A stretch of DNA of 36,793 nucleotides from JBFWQM01 sp050249455 (GTDB lineage Bacteria; Pseudomonadota; Alphaproteobacteria; MPNO01; VGEU01): assembly GCA_050249455.1 (NCBI GenBank), contig JBFWQM010000020.1:1-36793 (forward strand). The letters are read 5' to 3'. Position numbers and translations under genes: made by a program. This document shows, piece by piece, positions 7,557-17,300 of this stretch (within the stretch, counting starts at the first letter, position 1; every line of letters begins with the position of its first letter). The notes under the pieces are model-generated. The model did not search any database. It saw only the letters and a list, made by a program, of their open reading frames with translations, and had not been told where the DNA came from.

Positions 7557-8504
7557 ATGCGCATCGGCGTCACCAGCCGCGTCTTCACCATGCTGCCCTA
7601 CCTCCGGGACGAATTGCTGGCGGTCTCGCCCGACTGCAAGTTCAACGCCGACAAGATCAAGTTCACCGAGGACGAGCTGATCGCCTTCCTCGACGGCTGC
7701 GACGTCGCCCTGATCGGGCTGGAGCCGATCACCGACCGCGTGCTGGCGGCGCTGCCGCAGCTCAAGGTGGTGGCGTGCTGCTCGGTCGGCGCCGACCACG
7801 TCGACCCGGCGGCGATGAAGAGGCACGGCCGCCGCCTCGGATGGATCGCCGGCATCAACAAGGTGTCGGTGGCGGAACTGACGATCAGCCTGATGATCGC
7901 CCTGATCCGCAAGGTGCACGTCTACAACATGGAGCTGCTGGCCAATCGCTGGCCGCCCAACAAGATGGGCTTGCATCTGCGCGGGCGCACGGTGGGCATG
8001 CACGGCTGCGGCAACATCGGCAAGGAGCTGACCCGCCTCCTGCAGCCGTTCGGGGTCACCCTGCTGGCCCATGACCGCCAGGACTTCCCGGACTTCTACC
8101 GCGAATACGGCGTCACGCCGGTGTCGGCGGAGGAGCTGTGGGCGCGGTCCGAGATCCTGACCATCCACCTGCCGCGCAATTCCACCACCATCGGGCTCTA
8201 CACCGCGGCGGTGCTCGACAAGCTGCGGCCGGGCATCTTCCTGATCAACACCTCGCGCGGGCGGATCGTGGACGAGGCGGCGCTCAAGGAACGCTTGGCG
8301 GACGGGCGCATCGCCGGCGCCGCCTTCGACGTGTTCGCCGACGAGCCGCTCACCGACCTGTCGCTCGCCGCCATGCCGACCATGATCGCCACCCCGCATA
8401 TCGGCGGCAGCGCGCGCGAGGCGTGGGAGGCGATGGCCCGCGCCGGCATCCGCGGCATCACCGACAACGCGGTGCCGGAGCCGGGGCGGTATCCGTTCGA
8501 TTGA
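7557..8504 (+). CDS. D-isomer-specific 2-hydroxyacid dehydrogenase (SerA-like)
   Basis: NAD-dependent oxidoreductase of 315 aa that would interconvert a 2-keto acid and a D-2-hydroxy acid. The nucleotide-binding loop is GCGNIG (150-155) and the catalytic Arg, Glu and His are R234 (NTSRGRIVDE), E263 (ADEPL) and H281 (TPHIGG). The family includes phosphoglycerate dehydrogenase, glyoxylate/hydroxypyruvate reductase and others; without the ACT domain of long SerA, the substrate cannot be fixed. The preceding gene makes glycolate from phosphoglycolate, so a role in glyoxylate or hydroxypyruvate metabolism is tempting but only an inference. A ribosome site AGAGAGGG lies before the ATG, and TATCAT at 7521-7526 is a possible -10. 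Confidence 0.85.
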   Translation: MRIGVTSRVFTMLPYLRDELLAVSPDCKFNADKIKFTEDELIAFLDGCDVALIGLEPITDRVLAALPQLKVVACCSVGADHVDPAAMKRHGRRLGWIAGINKVSVAELTISLMIALIRKVHVYNMELLANRWPPNKMGLHLRGRTVGMHGCGNIGKELTRLLQPFGVTLLAHDRQDFPDFYREYGVTPVSAEELWARSEILTIHLPRNSTTIGLYTAAVLDKLRPGIFLINTSRGRIVDEAALKERLADGRIAGAAFDVFADEPLTDLSLAAMPTMIATPHIGGSAREAWEAMARAGIRGITDNAVPEPGRYPFD

Positions 8505-8530
8505 GGAACCTGGGACCGGACCCGGAAACG

Positions 8531-8608
8531 CCCCCTCCCCAACCCCCTCCCGCGAGGGGAGGGGACTTCAGGCCCTCCCACTCGACGGTGGAGGGTTGGG
8601 TGGGGGTG
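8531..8608. repeat. CCCTCCCC-type intergenic palindromic repeat
   Basis: A C-rich arm (8531-8550) is matched, imperfectly, by a G-rich arm (8587-8608), and a nested hairpin of CCCTCCC with GGGGAGGG lies at about 8543-8564. Such C-rich/G-rich imperfect palindromes are common dispersed intergenic elements in proteobacterial genomes. Only one copy is in the window. The rest of the 264-bp gap before the next gene shows nothing else definite. Confidence 0.6.
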
Positions 8609-8768
8609 ACACCAGGCTCAGTTGTGCAGGGGATTCGCGCCGCCCTCCGTGCAACGCCCTTGATTCGCGCCGATTTTCTGTGACATGGCGACGGCGCGCG
8701 GGCGGTGGCGCGGCGGGCCGGCTATGTTAATGTACGGGACGGCCGTAGCGAGGGGGCCCAGGGCCAGC

Positions 8769-10700
8769 GTGTCCACAGCCAAGCCGACCAATTATCGGGG
8801 GACGATCGTGTTCGCCCATGACCTCGTCATGGCCGCGTGCTCGTTCCTGCTGTCGATGTTCCTGCGGGTCGGCGAGCGGGTGTTCGACTACGACCCGATG
8901 TACCTGATCCAGTCCACGGCGCTGTTCAGCGCCGTCGCCGGGGTGGTGTTCCTGTCGCTGCGGCTCTACGCCGGCGTGTGGCGCTATGCGTCGCTGGAGG
9001 ACATCGCCGGCATCGCCCGCGCGGCCACCGTCGCCATCCTGGTGTTCCTGCCGCTGATGTTCCTGCTGACCCGGCTGGACGGCTACCCGCGGTCCACGCT
9101 GGTCATCAACTGGTTCGTGCTGATCACGCTCTTGTCCGGGCCGCGGTTCGTCTACCGCGTGCTGCGCGACCGGCGGATCGACGCGGTGCTGGAGCGGTCG
9201 TCGCCGCGGCGCATCCCGCTGCTGCTGGTCGGGGCGGGCGACGCGGCGGAACTCTTCATCCGGGCCACCAACCGCAACGCCACCTCGGCCTACCGGGCGG
9301 TCGGGCTGGTGGACGACAAGGGCAAGCGGGTCGGACGCGACATCCACGGCGTGCGCGTGCTGGGCACCGTCGCCGACATCCCGGCGGTGGTGGACAAGTT
9401 GACCCGCCTGGGCAGGCGGCCGCAGCGCATCGTCATCACCAAGGAGACGGTGGAAGGCGTGGAGGTCCGCTCGCTGCTGGAGGTGGCGGACCGGCTCGGC
9501 ATGACCCTGTCGCGCCTGCCGGTGCTGACCGACTTCCGCGACGGGGTGGAGGACGCGGCGCAGATCCGCCCGGTGGCGATCGAGGACCTGCTCGGCCGGC
9601 CGCAGACCGTGCTCGACCGTGACGGGATGGAGCGGCTGATCCGCGGCAAGCGGGTGCTGGTCACCGGCGCCGGCGGCACCATCGGCAGCGAGCTGGTGCG
9701 CCAGATCGCGGCGTTCGGGCCGGCGCATCTCGGCCTGCTCGACAGCTCGGAATACCACCTCTATCTGATCGACCTGGAGGTGCACGAGGCCAACCCCGGC
9801 CTGTCGCGCCGCGCCATCCTGGCCGACGTGCGCGACCGCGCGCGCATCCAGCGCATCGTGGCGGAGGAAGCGCCGGAGCTCGTGTTCCACGCCGCGGCGC
9901 TGAAGCACGTCCCGATGGTCGAGCTGCAGCCGGAGGAAGGCGTCCTCACCAACGTGCTCGGCACCCGCGCGGTGGCCGATGCCTGCCGCGCCGGGGGCGT
10001 CGCGGCGATGGTGCTGATCTCCACCGACAAGGCGGTCAACCCGACCAGCGTAATGGGCGCGACCAAGCGCATCGCCGAGAGCTACTGCCAGGCGCTCGAC
10101 GTGCTGGGCCGCCAGCGCGACGATGCGCCGACCCGCTTCATCACCGTGCGGTTCGGCAACGTGCTCGGCTCCACCGGCTCGGTCGTGCCGCTGTTCCAGC
10201 GCCAGCTCGCGGCCGGCGGGCCGCTGACCGTGACCCACCCCGACATGAAACGCTTCTTCATGACCGTGCGCGAGGCGGTGGAGCTGGTGCTGGAGGCGAC
10301 CGTGCTGGGCAGCCGCGACACCGACCACGGCGGCAGCATCCACGTGCTCGACATGGGCGAGCCGGTGAAGATCGCCGACCTCGCCAAGCAGATGATCCTG
10401 CTCGCCGGCCTGCGCCCCGACGTCGACATCAAGGTGGTCTATACCGGCCCGCGTCCCGGCGAGAAGCTGAGCGAGGAGATCCTGCACAACGCCGAATCGC
10501 TGGTGCCGACCGAATACACCGGCATCCTGCTCGCGCAGCCGCGCACCGCCGACCACGCCCTGATCGCCCGCTCGATCGACGAACTGGTCGCCGCCGCGCA
10601 GGCCGGCAACCGCGGCGAGACGCTGAAGGTCGTACAGCGCCTGGTCCCCGAATACCGCGCCGCCTGGGACGAGGACACCCGCGCCACCGCGTCGGGCTGA
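8769..10700 (+). CDS. Membrane-bound nucleotide-sugar 4,6-dehydratase/epimerase (CapD/WbpM/FlaA1 family)
   Basis: About 643 aa. Four transmembrane helices occupy the first 150 residues, then a CoA-binding-like Rossmann domain (LLLVGAGDAAELF) and a large SDR domain with NAD motif VTGAGGTIGSE (about 297-306). The active site has Ser418, Met429 and Lys433, the Ser-Met-Lys triad of WbpM/PglF-type 4,6-dehydratases rather than the usual Ser-Tyr-Lys. It should make a 4-keto-6-deoxy UDP-amino sugar for surface polysaccharide or protein glycosylation. The GTG at 8769 is preferred: an AGGG site lies five bases upstream and the frame before it (from ATG 8685) reads through promoter-like TATGTT (8723-8728) with arginine-rich, family-unlike residues. 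No glycan cluster surrounds it here; the FkbM and GT-like genes are 16-19 kb away. Confidence 0.88.
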   Translation: MSTAKPTNYRGTIVFAHDLVMAACSFLLSMFLRVGERVFDYDPMYLIQSTALFSAVAGVVFLSLRLYAGVWRYASLEDIAGIARAATVAILVFLPLMFLLTRLDGYPRSTLVINWFVLITLLSGPRFVYRVLRDRRIDAVLERSSPRRIPLLLVGAGDAAELFIRATNRNATSAYRAVGLVDDKGKRVGRDIHGVRVLGTVADIPAVVDKLTRLGRRPQRIVITKETVEGVEVRSLLEVADRLGMTLSRLPVLTDFRDGVEDAAQIRPVAIEDLLGRPQTVLDRDGMERLIRGKRVLVTGAGGTIGSELVRQIAAFGPAHLGLLDSSEYHLYLIDLEVHEANPGLSRRAILADVRDRARIQRIVAEEAPELVFHAAALKHVPMVELQPEEGVLTNVLGTRAVADACRAGGVAAMVLISTDKAVNPTSVMGATKRIAESYCQALDVLGRQRDDAPTRFITVRFGNVLGSTGSVVPLFQRQLAAGGPLTVTHPDMKRFFMTVREAVELVLEATVLGSRDTDHGGSIHVLDMGEPVKIADLAKQMILLAGLRPDVDIKVVYTGPRPGEKLSEEILHNAESLVPTEYTGILLAQPRTADHALIARSIDELVAAAQAGNRGETLKVVQRLVPEYRAAWDEDTRATASG

Positions 10701-10722
10701 CCTGCGTCATTGTTTCCCGTTG

Positions 10723-10836
10723 GAGTCATGCGCGGACTTGATCCGCGTATCCAGCGCGCGCGGTCAGCGCGCAAGACACACTTTTGCGCGGCGACGCCGC
10801 GCGGCTGGATACGCGGATCAAGTCCGCGTATGACTC
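10723..10836. repeat. 114-bp hairpin element with 32-bp arms
   Basis: The arm at 10723-10754 is the reverse complement of 10805-10836 with one mismatch (G versus A at the eighth base from the outer end). Each arm contains its own smaller palindrome, CGCGGA-CTTGA-TCCGCG. The pattern (GTCATG...GGACTTGATCC...ATCCAG) resembles a dispersed palindromic repeat seen in many alphaproteobacterial genomes. It fills most of the gap between the sugar dehydratase and purH. There is no coding gene or terminal transposase signature. It is probably a non-autonomous, REP/MITE-like element. Confidence 0.8.
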
Positions 10837-10868
10837 GGTAGAAAATCCAACGAAAGACGGAGACACCG

Positions 10869-12455
10869 ATGGCCGACGCGACCGGGCCGCGCATCGCGCG
10901 GGCGCTGATTTCGGTCTTCGACAAGACCGGCCTGGTCGAACTCGGGCGCACGCTCGCCGCCCGCGGCGTCGTGCTGCTGTCCACCGGCGGCTCGGCGAAG
11001 GCGCTGCGCGAGGCCGGGCTCGCCGTCACCGACGTCGCCGACCACACCGGCTTCCCGGAGATGCTCGACGGCCGGGTGAAGACGCTGCACCCGAAGGTGC
11101 ATGGCGGCATCCTCGGCCGGCGCGACGCGCCGGCGCACCAGAAGGCGATGGCCGACCACGGCATCCCGCCGATCGACTTGGTCGTCGTCAACCTCTACCC
11201 GTTCGAGGCCACGGTGGCGCGCGGCGCCGGCTTCGACGACTGCATCGAGAACATCGACATCGGCGGTCCGGCGCTGATCCGCGCCGCCGCCAAGAACCAC
11301 GACAGCGTCACCGTCGTCACCGACCCCGAGGACTACGACGCGGTGGTCGCGGAGATGGACGCCAATGGCGGCGCCACCACCGTCGCGCTGCGCCGCCGCC
11401 TGGCCGCCGCCGCGTTCGCGCGCACCGCCGCCTACGACAGCGAGATCGGCCGCTGGTTCGCCGGCCAGGTGGGCGAGCCGTTCCCGCGCCACTACGCGCT
11501 CGGCGGCAGGCTGGCGCAGGCAATGCGCTACGGCGAGAACCCGCACCAGCGCGCTGCCTTCTACCGCACCGGCGACAACCGTCCCGGAGTCGCGACCGCG
11601 ACGCAGGTCCAGGGCAAGGAGCTCAGCTACAACAACCTGAACGACACCGACGCCGCCTACGAGCTGGTGGCGGAGTTCGCGCCGCCCGCGGTCGCCATCA
11701 TCAAGCACGCCAACCCGTGCGGCGTCGCGATCGGCGCCAGCCTGGCGGATGCCTACGCGAAGGCGCTGCGCTGCGACCCGGTGTCGGCGTTCGGCGGCAT
11801 CGTCGCCGTCAACCGCACACTCGACGCGACGGCCGCCGCCGCCATCGCCAGCCTGTTCGTGGAGGTGATCATCGCCCCCGACATCGACGCGGACGCCCGC
11901 GCCGTGCTGGCGGCGAAGAAGAACCTGCGCGTCCTGGTCGCCGGCGGCCTGCCCGATCCGGCGGCGGCCGGCATGACGATGAAGCTGCTGGCCGGCGGCT
12001 TCCTGCTGCAGGACCGCGATGCCGGGCGGATCACCGCCGCCGACCTGACGGTGGCGACCAGGCGCGCGCCCACGGATGCGGAGCGCGCCGACCTCCTGTT
12101 CGCTTTCACCGTGTGCAAGCACGTGAAGTCGAACGCCATCGTCTACGCCAAGGACGGGGCCACCGTCGGCATTGGCGCCGGCCAGATGAGCCGGGTCGAT
12201 TCTTCGCGCATCGCCGCGCAGAAGGCAGCGGAGGCGGCCGCCGCCGCCGGCCTCGGCCAGCCGCTGACCCGGGGGTCGGTGGTCGCATCCGACGCCTTCT
12301 TCCCGTTCGCCGACGGGCTGATCGCCGCGGCGGATGCCGGCGTCACCGCCGTCATCCAGCCCGGCGGCAGCGTGCGCGACAAGGAGGTGACCGAGGCCGC
12401 CGACGCGCGCGGCCTCGCCATGGTGCTGACCGGGATGCGCCACTTCCGGCATTGA
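10869..12455 (+). CDS. purH: Bifunctional AICAR formyltransferase / IMP cyclohydrolase PurH
   Basis: 528 aa, the usual length. It catalyses the last two steps of purine synthesis: AICAR to FAICAR with 10-formyl-THF, then ring closure to IMP. The N-terminal MGS-like IMP cyclohydrolase domain (about 1-200) contains GFPEMLDGRVKTLHPKVHGG; the C-terminal transformylase domain has YGENPHQ (221-227), the KHANPCG catalytic Lys279-His280, SAFGGIVA, and the closing RHFRH. Residue 17 is Phe in ALISVFDKTG, where most bacteria have Ser and actinobacteria often have Tyr. The ATG at 10869 follows AAAGACGGAGA. The gene begins 32 bp after the hairpin repeat, which leaves little room for a promoter; TAGAAA at 10839-10844 is a possible -10. 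Confidence 0.97.
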   Translation: MADATGPRIARALISVFDKTGLVELGRTLAARGVVLLSTGGSAKALREAGLAVTDVADHTGFPEMLDGRVKTLHPKVHGGILGRRDAPAHQKAMADHGIPPIDLVVVNLYPFEATVARGAGFDDCIENIDIGGPALIRAAAKNHDSVTVVTDPEDYDAVVAEMDANGGATTVALRRRLAAAAFARTAAYDSEIGRWFAGQVGEPFPRHYALGGRLAQAMRYGENPHQRAAFYRTGDNRPGVATATQVQGKELSYNNLNDTDAAYELVAEFAPPAVAIIKHANPCGVAIGASLADAYAKALRCDPVSAFGGIVAVNRTLDATAAAAIASLFVEVIIAPDIDADARAVLAAKKNLRVLVAGGLPDPAAAGMTMKLLAGGFLLQDRDAGRITAADLTVATRRAPTDAERADLLFAFTVCKHVKSNAIVYAKDGATVGIGAGQMSRVDSSRIAAQKAAEAAAAAGLGQPLTRGSVVASDAFFPFADGLIAAADAGVTAVIQPGGSVRDKEVTEAADARGLAMVLTGMRHFRH

Positions 12456-12471
12456 GAAATACAACTATAGA
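12443..12471 (+). promoter_or_regulatory. Weak candidate promoter for the 88-aa gene
   Basis: CTTCCG (12443-12448), 17-bp spacer, TATAGA (12466-12471), inside a short AT-rich patch that stands out from the local GC content. The -35 lies within the end of purH. Confidence 0.35.
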
Positions 12472-12542
12472 TTGTGTTCTCGCCCCTGTGATGCCATCCT
12501 TGCCGGGGCGCGCGACAGCGCCCGCAAACGGGGAGACGAGGG

Positions 12543-12809
12543 ATGGCGACGACGATCAGCGATGCGCAGGTCAAGGAACTGGAGGCCCTGATCCGGCAGA
12601 ACCGGCCGGCGGTGCGTCCGGCCGCCACGGCGACCGTGCAGGCATTGAGCGGCGGCTCGTTCTGCAGCATATGGCCGACCGCGAAGGCGGCGCTGCAGGC
12701 GCTGCAGGGCATCATCGGCACGATTCCGGGGGTCAGCATGTTCGCCGGCGCGGCGATCGCGATCGTCATCGCGGCCGGCGACGCGGCGCATGGCGCCTTG
12801 TGCAACTGA
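12543..12809 (+). CDS. Small hydrophobic protein of unknown function, 88 aa
   Basis: I do not recognise this protein. The N-terminal half (to about residue 50) is polar and helical-looking; the C-terminal third is a glycine/alanine-rich hydrophobic stretch (GIIGTIPG, then MFAGAAIAIVIAAG) with small-residue spacing like a glycine zipper, ending HGALCN. Two cysteines are present (FCSIW and the penultimate residue). No signal peptide is at the N-terminus, so if it enters a membrane it does so through the C-terminal segment. A strong ribosome site (GGGGAGACGAGGG) precedes the ATG, and an AT-rich patch after purH provides a possible promoter. It converges with the MFS gene (30 bp apart). Leader-plus-hydrophobic-core layouts occur in bacteriocin-like peptides, but no maturation or export genes are nearby. 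Confidence 0.65.
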   Translation: MATTISDAQVKELEALIRQNRPAVRPAATATVQALSGGSFCSIWPTAKAALQALQGIIGTIPGVSMFAGAAIAIVIAAGDAAHGALCN

Positions 12810-12839
12810 AGATTGCGAAAACTCGCCGGCGATGCCGAC

Positions 12840-14123
12840 TTACGGCGCCGCCGGCGACGGCGCGCGGACCCTGAGCAGGACCAGGAAGCCGCCGGCGAGG
12901 AAGAACAGGATCGTCGCCATCCCGGCGCGCTGGGAATCGAACGTCAAGGTCGCCCACGCCAGCACCGCCGGGCCGAGGAAGGCGGTGATCCGGCCGGACA
13001 GCGCGACCATGCCGAACATCTCGGTGCGCAGCTCCGGCGGGGCCAAGCGGGCCATCATCGTGCGGCTCGCCGCCTGCGCCGGCCCCATGAAGATCGCCAG
13101 CGGCAGGCCGACGAGCCAGAACCACGTCTGGGTCTCGACCAGCAGCAGGGGGATGCCGAACGCGATCAGCCCGGCCAGTGCGATCAGGATCACCCGCTTC
13201 GGCCCCATGATGTCGTCCAGCCATGCGAACGCGGCCGCGCCGATGCCGGCGAACACGTTCAGGGCGATGCCGAACATGATGATCTCGTCCACCGCCATGC
13301 CGAACGTGCCGGCGGCGTAGATGCCGCCGAACGAGAACATCGTGTTCATCCCGTCGACGTAGAGGATCTGCGCCAGCAGGAACCAGGCGACGTTGCGGTG
13401 GCGGCGGACGTTACGCACCGTCGTCGCCAGCGCGCGCAGGCCTTCGCCGACGGCGCGGCGGATCGGGATTCCCGTGGGGGCGCGGTCCGGCACGAACAGG
13501 AACAGCGGCAGGCAGAACAGCGCGAACCACGTCGCCGCCAGCGGCCCCACCACGCGCACGTGCTCCGACGCCTCCTTGTCGAGGCCCAGCGGCGGCGGGT
13601 CGCCCTGGACGAAGACGAAAAGCGCGATCGTGAGGCACGTCAGCCCGCCCATGTAGCCGAGGCCCCAGCCCCACCCCGACAGCCGGCCGATCCGTTCCGG
13701 CGGCGCCACGTCGGGCAGCATGGAATTATAGAACACGGTGCCGATCTCGAACGCCGCGTTGGCCACGGCGAAGCACGCCAGCCCCCACAGCGCCCACGAC
13801 GGGTCGGGCTGCGTGAACCACAGCAGCGCCGTCGCCGTCACGCAGGTCACGCTGAGCGCCGCGAGCCAGGGCTTGCGCGGGCCGGCGCGGTCGGCGATGG
13901 CGCCGAGCACCGGGCTGAGCAGCGCGATCGTCAGCCCCGAGACCGCCAGCGCGTTGCCCCACTGCGCCGTGCCGACGTTGACCGACTCCGCCACGCCGCG
14001 GGCGAAATAGGCGGAAAAGACGAACGTGACGATGACGGTGGGAAAGGCCGAATTCGCCCAGTCGTAGACGCACCACGCCGCTTGGGCGCGCCGCGTGCGG
14101 TCACGCAGTCGCGGCGGCGTCAT
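12840..14123 (-). CDS. MFS transporter, UMF1/Atg22-like family
   Basis: Inner-membrane transporter of 427 aa with about 11-12 hydrophobic helices. The N-terminal signature AWCVYDWANSAFPTVIVTF is typical of the UMF1/Atg22-like branch of the major facilitator superfamily, whose eukaryotic relatives export amino acids from vacuoles. Bacterial members have no settled substrate. A segment ADRAGPRKPW after helix 2-3 corresponds to the MFS loop motif, and the second half repeats the fold (ERIGRLSGWGWGLGYMGG). The stop TAA overlaps nothing; the 88-aa gene ends 30 bp away on the other strand. It lies downstream of the glutamate dehydrogenase on the same strand, but a terminator and a 178-bp gap separate them. 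Confidence 0.85.
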   Translation of the reverse strand: MTPPRLRDRTRRAQAAWCVYDWANSAFPTVIVTFVFSAYFARGVAESVNVGTAQWGNALAVSGLTIALLSPVLGAIADRAGPRKPWLAALSVTCVTATALLWFTQPDPSWALWGLACFAVANAAFEIGTVFYNSMLPDVAPPERIGRLSGWGWGLGYMGGLTCLTIALFVFVQGDPPPLGLDKEASEHVRVVGPLAATWFALFCLPLFLFVPDRAPTGIPIRRAVGEGLRALATTVRNVRRHRNVAWFLLAQILYVDGMNTMFSFGGIYAAGTFGMAVDEIIMFGIALNVFAGIGAAAFAWLDDIMGPKRVILIALAGLIAFGIPLLLVETQTWFWLVGLPLAIFMGPAQAASRTMMARLAPPELRTEMFGMVALSGRITAFLGPAVLAWATLTFDSQRAGMATILFFLAGGFLVLLRVRAPSPAAP

Positions 14124-14274
14124 GCAGGGCGGCGGGCGATGTCATCCGCCGCGACATTGGCGCAGCGACGCGGCGTTGTCCAATGGGAAGGGCGGGGCGG
14201 CCGCAAACCGGCTTCCGGCCAACCACGCCCTCACTTCCTTTGGAGCTGTCGTCCTCCGGCCAAGACGGAGAACG

Positions 14275-14301
14275 AAAAAAAATCGCGGTGTGAAGCCCCG
14301 C
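14275..14301 (-). terminator. Possible terminator after NAD-GDH
   Basis: On the minus strand, directly after the stop codon, a short stem (GCGG with CCGC, 9-nt loop) is followed by GA and eight T residues (14275-14282). The stem is only 4 bp, so the call rests mainly on the T-run. Confidence 0.45.
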
Positions 14302-17300
14302 CTAACCCCCCGTCATCGCCCGGATCTCGCGGGCGGCGACCATGATCATCGACAAATCGAGCGCCGGCGTGCCGTGCAGCTCCTCGATCAGCACATCGAC
14401 GCGCCGGATCGGGTGGCCGTCGCCGGCCAGCCAGCCGGCGATGACGGCCTCGATCCCGTCTGGCGCGCCGGCTTCGCGCACGATTCGCGCGGTCAGGTCG
14501 GACTGCGCGGCATAGAGGTCGTCGGTCAGCGCGGTCAGCGCCATCGCCTGCCATGCCGTCTCCGGCACGATCGCTTCAGCCGCGTCGCGCAGCCAGCCCA
14601 GGCCGAAGCGGGTGCCGACGGTGAAGTAGGCGCGGCCGGCGGCGGCCACGTCATGGCCGTTCTGCCCGGCGATGCGCACCACGTCGGGCCCCGACGCCAG
14701 GTCGTCGAGGCCGGCGAAGCGCACGGCGACATCGGCGGGCACGCCGGCCTCGCGCAGCCGCGCCGCGTTCGCGGCCAGGCGCGACGCGCGCGCCGGCGGC
14801 AGGATGTCGGCGAGCGACTCGTCCAGCGCGGCGACGCCGCCGCCATAGGCTTCGATCGTCGCGCCGACGTCGAGCGGGCGTCCGCCGTTGCGCAGGAACC
14901 ACAGGGTGCCGTGGCGCAGCAGCGCGGTCACCTCGACGTTAAGGCGCGTCTGCACCTCGGCGGCGACCTTGTTGTCCAGCCCCTCGATCGCCGCCCACAG
15001 CGCGCGGGCGCGGAACACGTGGCGGGCGATCAGGTAGCCGCGCACCACGTCCGGCGCGGCGCGGCCGGTCAGCTCGCCGACCTCGCGCACGAACGCCGCG
15101 CCCATGCGGTTGACCAGGCTGTTGGTCACGTAGGTCGCGACGATCTCCCGCCGCAGGCGATGGCGCGGGATCGCGTCGGGGAAGCGCGCGCGCAGGGCCG
15201 CCGGGAAATACAGCCCGACGTCCTGGGCGAGGTACGGCTCGTCCGGCAGGTCGGTCTCCAGCAGGTCGCCGTAGAGGTCCATCTTGCCGTAGGCGAGGAT
15301 CACCGACAGCTCGGGCCTGGTCAGGCCCTTGCGCAGGTTGCGCCGCTCGGCGATCGCCTCGTCGTCGGGCAGGAACTCGACCGCGCGGTTCAGCTTGCCG
15401 GCGCGCTCGAGCGTGCGCATGTAGCGCGACATCTCGTCCAGCATCGCCACGCCCTGCGACTCGGCCTGGGTGATCGCCATGGTCTGGCGGTAGTTGTCCA
15501 TCAGGACCAGCGCGGCGACGTCGTCGGTCATCCGCGTCATCAGCGCGTCGCGGTCGGCGCGGCTCAGCGCGCCCGACGCCATCGCCTCGCCGAGCAGGAT
15601 CTTGATGTTGACCTCGTGGTCGGAGGTGTCGACGCCCGCGGAGTTGTCGATGAAGTCGGTGTTGAGCCGCGTCCCGGCCAGCGCCGCCTCGATGCGCCCA
15701 CGCTGGGTGACGCCCAGGTTCGCGCCTTCGCCGACCACCTTGCAGCGGAGCGCGCGGCCGTCGAGGCGCAGCGGGTCGTTGGCGCGGTCGCCGACCTCCG
15801 CGTTGGCTTCGTCGGCCGCCTTCACGAAGGTGCCGATGCCGCCGAAGAACAGCAGGTCCACCCGCGCGCCGAGCAGCGCGCGGATCAGCGCCGGCGGCGT
15901 GATGGTGTCGCCGTCCGGCAGCTCGAACAGCGCCCGCATCTGCGGCGTCACCGGGATCGACTTCGCGCTGCGCTCGAACACCCCGCCGCCGGCGGAGATC
16001 AGCTTACGATCGTAGTCGGACCAGCTGGACCGCGGCAGGTCGAACAGGCGCTGCCGCTCGGCGTAGGTCGCCGCCGGGTCGGGATCGGGGTCGAGGAAGA
16101 CGTGCATGTGGTTGAACGCCGCCACCAGGCGGGTGTGCGGCGACTGCAGCATGCCGTTGCCGAACACGTCGCCGGCCATGTCGCCGACGCCGACGCAGGT
16201 GAATTCCTGCGACTGCACGTCCACGCCGATCTCGCGGAAGTGGCGCTTGACGGACTCCCACGCACCGCGCGCCGTGATGCCCATCTTCTTGTGATCGTAG
16301 CCCGCCGATCCGCCGGACGCGAAGGCGTCGTCGAGCCAGAAGCCGTATTCCTGCGCCAGCGCGTTGGCGATGTCGGAGAACGTCGCCGTGCCCTTGTCGG
16401 CGGCGACCACGAGATAGGGATCGTCGTCGTCGCGCCGCACCACGCCCTGCGGCGGCACCAGCGCGTCCGGCGTGCGGTTGTCGGTCAGGTCCAGCATGCC
16501 GCGGATCAGGGTGCGGTAGCATTCGATCCCCTCGGCCTGCATCGCCTCGCGCCCGCCCGTCGCCGGCGGGCGCTTGAGGACGAAGCCGCCCTTGGCGCCG
16601 ACCGGCACGATGACGGCGTTCTTGGTCATCTGCGCCTTCATCAGGCCCAGGATCTCGGTACGGAAGTCCTCGCGCCGGTCCGACCAGCGGATGCCGCCGC
16701 GCGCCACCTTGCCGCCGCGCAGGTGGACGCCTTCCATCCGCGGCGAATAGACGAAGATCTCCACCATCGGGCGCGGCAGCGGCAGCTCGTCGATCCGCCG
16801 GCTGTCGATCTTGACCGACAAATACGGCTTCGGCCGCCCATCCTCGCCGGGCTGGAAGAAGTTGGTCCGCAGCGTCGCCTCGACTCCGTTCAGGAAGCGG
16901 CGCAGGATGCGGTCCTCGTCCAGGTTGGTGACGGCGTTGAGCCGTTCGTCGATGTCGGCGCGGATCCGCCCGATGCGCGCCTCGGCATCGCGCTGCGCGG
17001 CGGGATCGAACATCGCCTCAAACAGGTCGGCGATGCGCGCGGCGATGCCGGCGTTCGCCGCCAGGGTCTGCTCCATGTAGGCCTGGCTGAACGGGATGCC
17101 GGTCTGCAGCAGCCACTTGCAGTAGGTGCGCAGCACCACCACGCGCCGCCAGGTCTGTCCGGCGCCGATCACCAGCCGGTTGAAGCCGTCGTTCTCCATC
17201 TCGCCCGACCAGACGCGGGCGAAGGCGTCGTGGAACTCGTCCTTCACCTCGTCCACCACGACCGGCTTGCCGGACCGGCGCACCACGCCGAAGTCGTGGA

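Noticed and set aside
8685..8768. ATG at 8685 as start of the sugar dehydratase
   Set aside because: The 28 extra residues are Arg/Gly-rich and unlike the family, and a promoter-like TATGTT lies inside the stretch; GTG 8769 is preferred, though not certain.
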